A DNA stretch of 64,000 nucleotides from UBA7330 sp965243485 (GTDB lineage: Bacteria; Bacteroidota; Bacteroidia; Cytophagales; Cyclobacteriaceae): the NCBI GenBank assembly GCA_965243485.1, contig CBDEVP010000001.1:1612001-1676000 (forward strand), given 5' to 3'. The position numbers and the translations under genes were made by a program. Shown piece after piece: positions 63,556-64,000 of the stretch (within the stretch, counting starts at the first letter, position 1; the number at the start of each line of letters is the position of its first letter). The notes below the pieces were generated by a model. The model saw only the letters and a program-made list of their open reading frames with translations. It was not told where the DNA came from and did no database searches.

Positions 63556-64000
63556 TTGGGAAATCAGCGGGTCCTTACCGAAGCAGAATTTGAAAAACTC
63601 TTCAGGGAATTTTATCCCTTTCTTTGCGCCTTTGCCAGGAAATACGTGGCTGATGAGTCAGACTGTAAAGATATTGTACATAATGTATTTCTGAATCTTT
63701 GGCAAAAGAGAAAGACACTTGATCTTTCTGAATCTCTTAAAAGCTATCTCTTTAAATCAGTGTATAATCGGTGCCTAAATCATATAAGAGACCAAAAGAA
63801 GATCCTTCACAAGGATCTGGAATATGAGCCTCAGGCATTGACTAAATATGCCGAATCCAATGATTATTTGGAAGAGAATGAATTGGTCATACGTATAAAA
63901 GAAGCAATTGATAATTTGCCGGAAAAATGCAGAAAGATCTTCATCCTCAATCGGTTTGAAGAAAAAAAATATAGTGAAATTGCTAAGATCGAGGGCGTTT
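63556..64000 (+). CDS. ECF sigma factor, N-terminal part (cut by window end)
   Basis: Open from a TTG at 63556 (in-frame stop TAA just upstream; the only ATG nearby is out of frame) to the window end, about 148 residues. Region 2 is clear (ARKYVADESDCKDIVHNVF, LWQKRK, SYLFKSVYNRCLNHIRD) and region 4 begins (LPEKCRKIFILNRFEEKKYSEIA). It is a second FecI-like sigma factor, likely followed by its own FecR outside the window. Confidence 0.88.
   Translation, partial: MGNQRVLTEAEFEKLFREFYPFLCAFARKYVADESDCKDIVHNVFLNLWQKRKTLDLSESLKSYLFKSVYNRCLNHIRDQKKILHKDLEYEPQALTKYAESNDYLEENELVIRIKEAIDNLPEKCRKIFILNRFEEKKYSEIAKIEGV

Overview
This is a chromosomal window from a Bacteroidota bacterium, most likely of the Cytophagales type. 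The signs are: SecA of about 1100 residues, a CarB of 937 residues without the C-terminal regulatory domain, AccD without its zinc cysteines, Na+-NQR subunit F, FecI/FecR regulation of outer-membrane barrels, many small lineage-typical families (DUF4834, DUF6567, DUF4386, DUF6807, DUF1080), few Shine-Dalgarno sequences, and TAnnTTTG -7 promoter motifs. I see no rRNA, tRNA, CRISPR array or prophage.

1-9.3 kb: the tail of an acyl-CoA dehydrogenase, an AraC regulator, two small envelope genes, then a leftward run of housekeeping genes: secA, a SPOR-type lipoprotein and an M20 peptidase with overlapping ends, dapF, rplS with a clear terminator, and a BASS-family transporter. 9.3-16 kb: accessory genes, including an uncharacterised secreted pair, an AraC regulator with an arabinose-binding-like domain, a lipoprotein/DUF4386/reductase group and a lipoprotein amidohydrolase. 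16-22.4 kb: a non-canonical pyruvate kinase, a sulfurtransferase, a DUF6807 lipoprotein, an endonuclease/phosphatase-fold protein and a D-aminoacylase-type gene broken by a stop codon and a frameshift.

22.5-30.6 kb: rpsP-rimM-trmD (leftward; S16 carries a very long acidic/Ala-rich tail) diverging from sucA-sucB-lpdA, the 2-oxoglutarate dehydrogenase complex, with a TGTACA dyad between them. 30.6-41.3 kb: small regulators (VOC, GyrI-like, WYL), carB, a TIM-barrel protein, accD, nqrF, a ureohydrolase-fold protein with eroded metal ligands, and PspC. 41.5-45.1 kb: two different L,D-transpeptidases meeting tail to tail, and a secreted amidohydrolase.

45.2-58.4 kb is the most distinctive part. 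An ECF sigma factor and a FecR anti-sigma factor precede three tandem, translationally overlapping outer-membrane receptors of 901-902 residues. Each has an STN signalling domain, a carboxypeptidase-like domain, a plug-like domain and a barrel. A membrane-anchored AraC/TolB/TPR regulator follows, flanked by two near-identical copies of a 17-bp sequence, and then an uncharacterised membrane protein. I read this as one candidate envelope-signalling locus: three receptors with conserved signalling heads and diverged barrels feeding one FecR, plus a second membrane-bound regulator. No SusD or other obvious substrate gene is attached. 58.4-64 kb: a DUF1080 protein next to a large uncharacterised lipoprotein, a REP-flanked Y1 transposase, a glycoside-hydrolase-like secreted protein, and the start of a second ECF sigma gene cut by the window edge.
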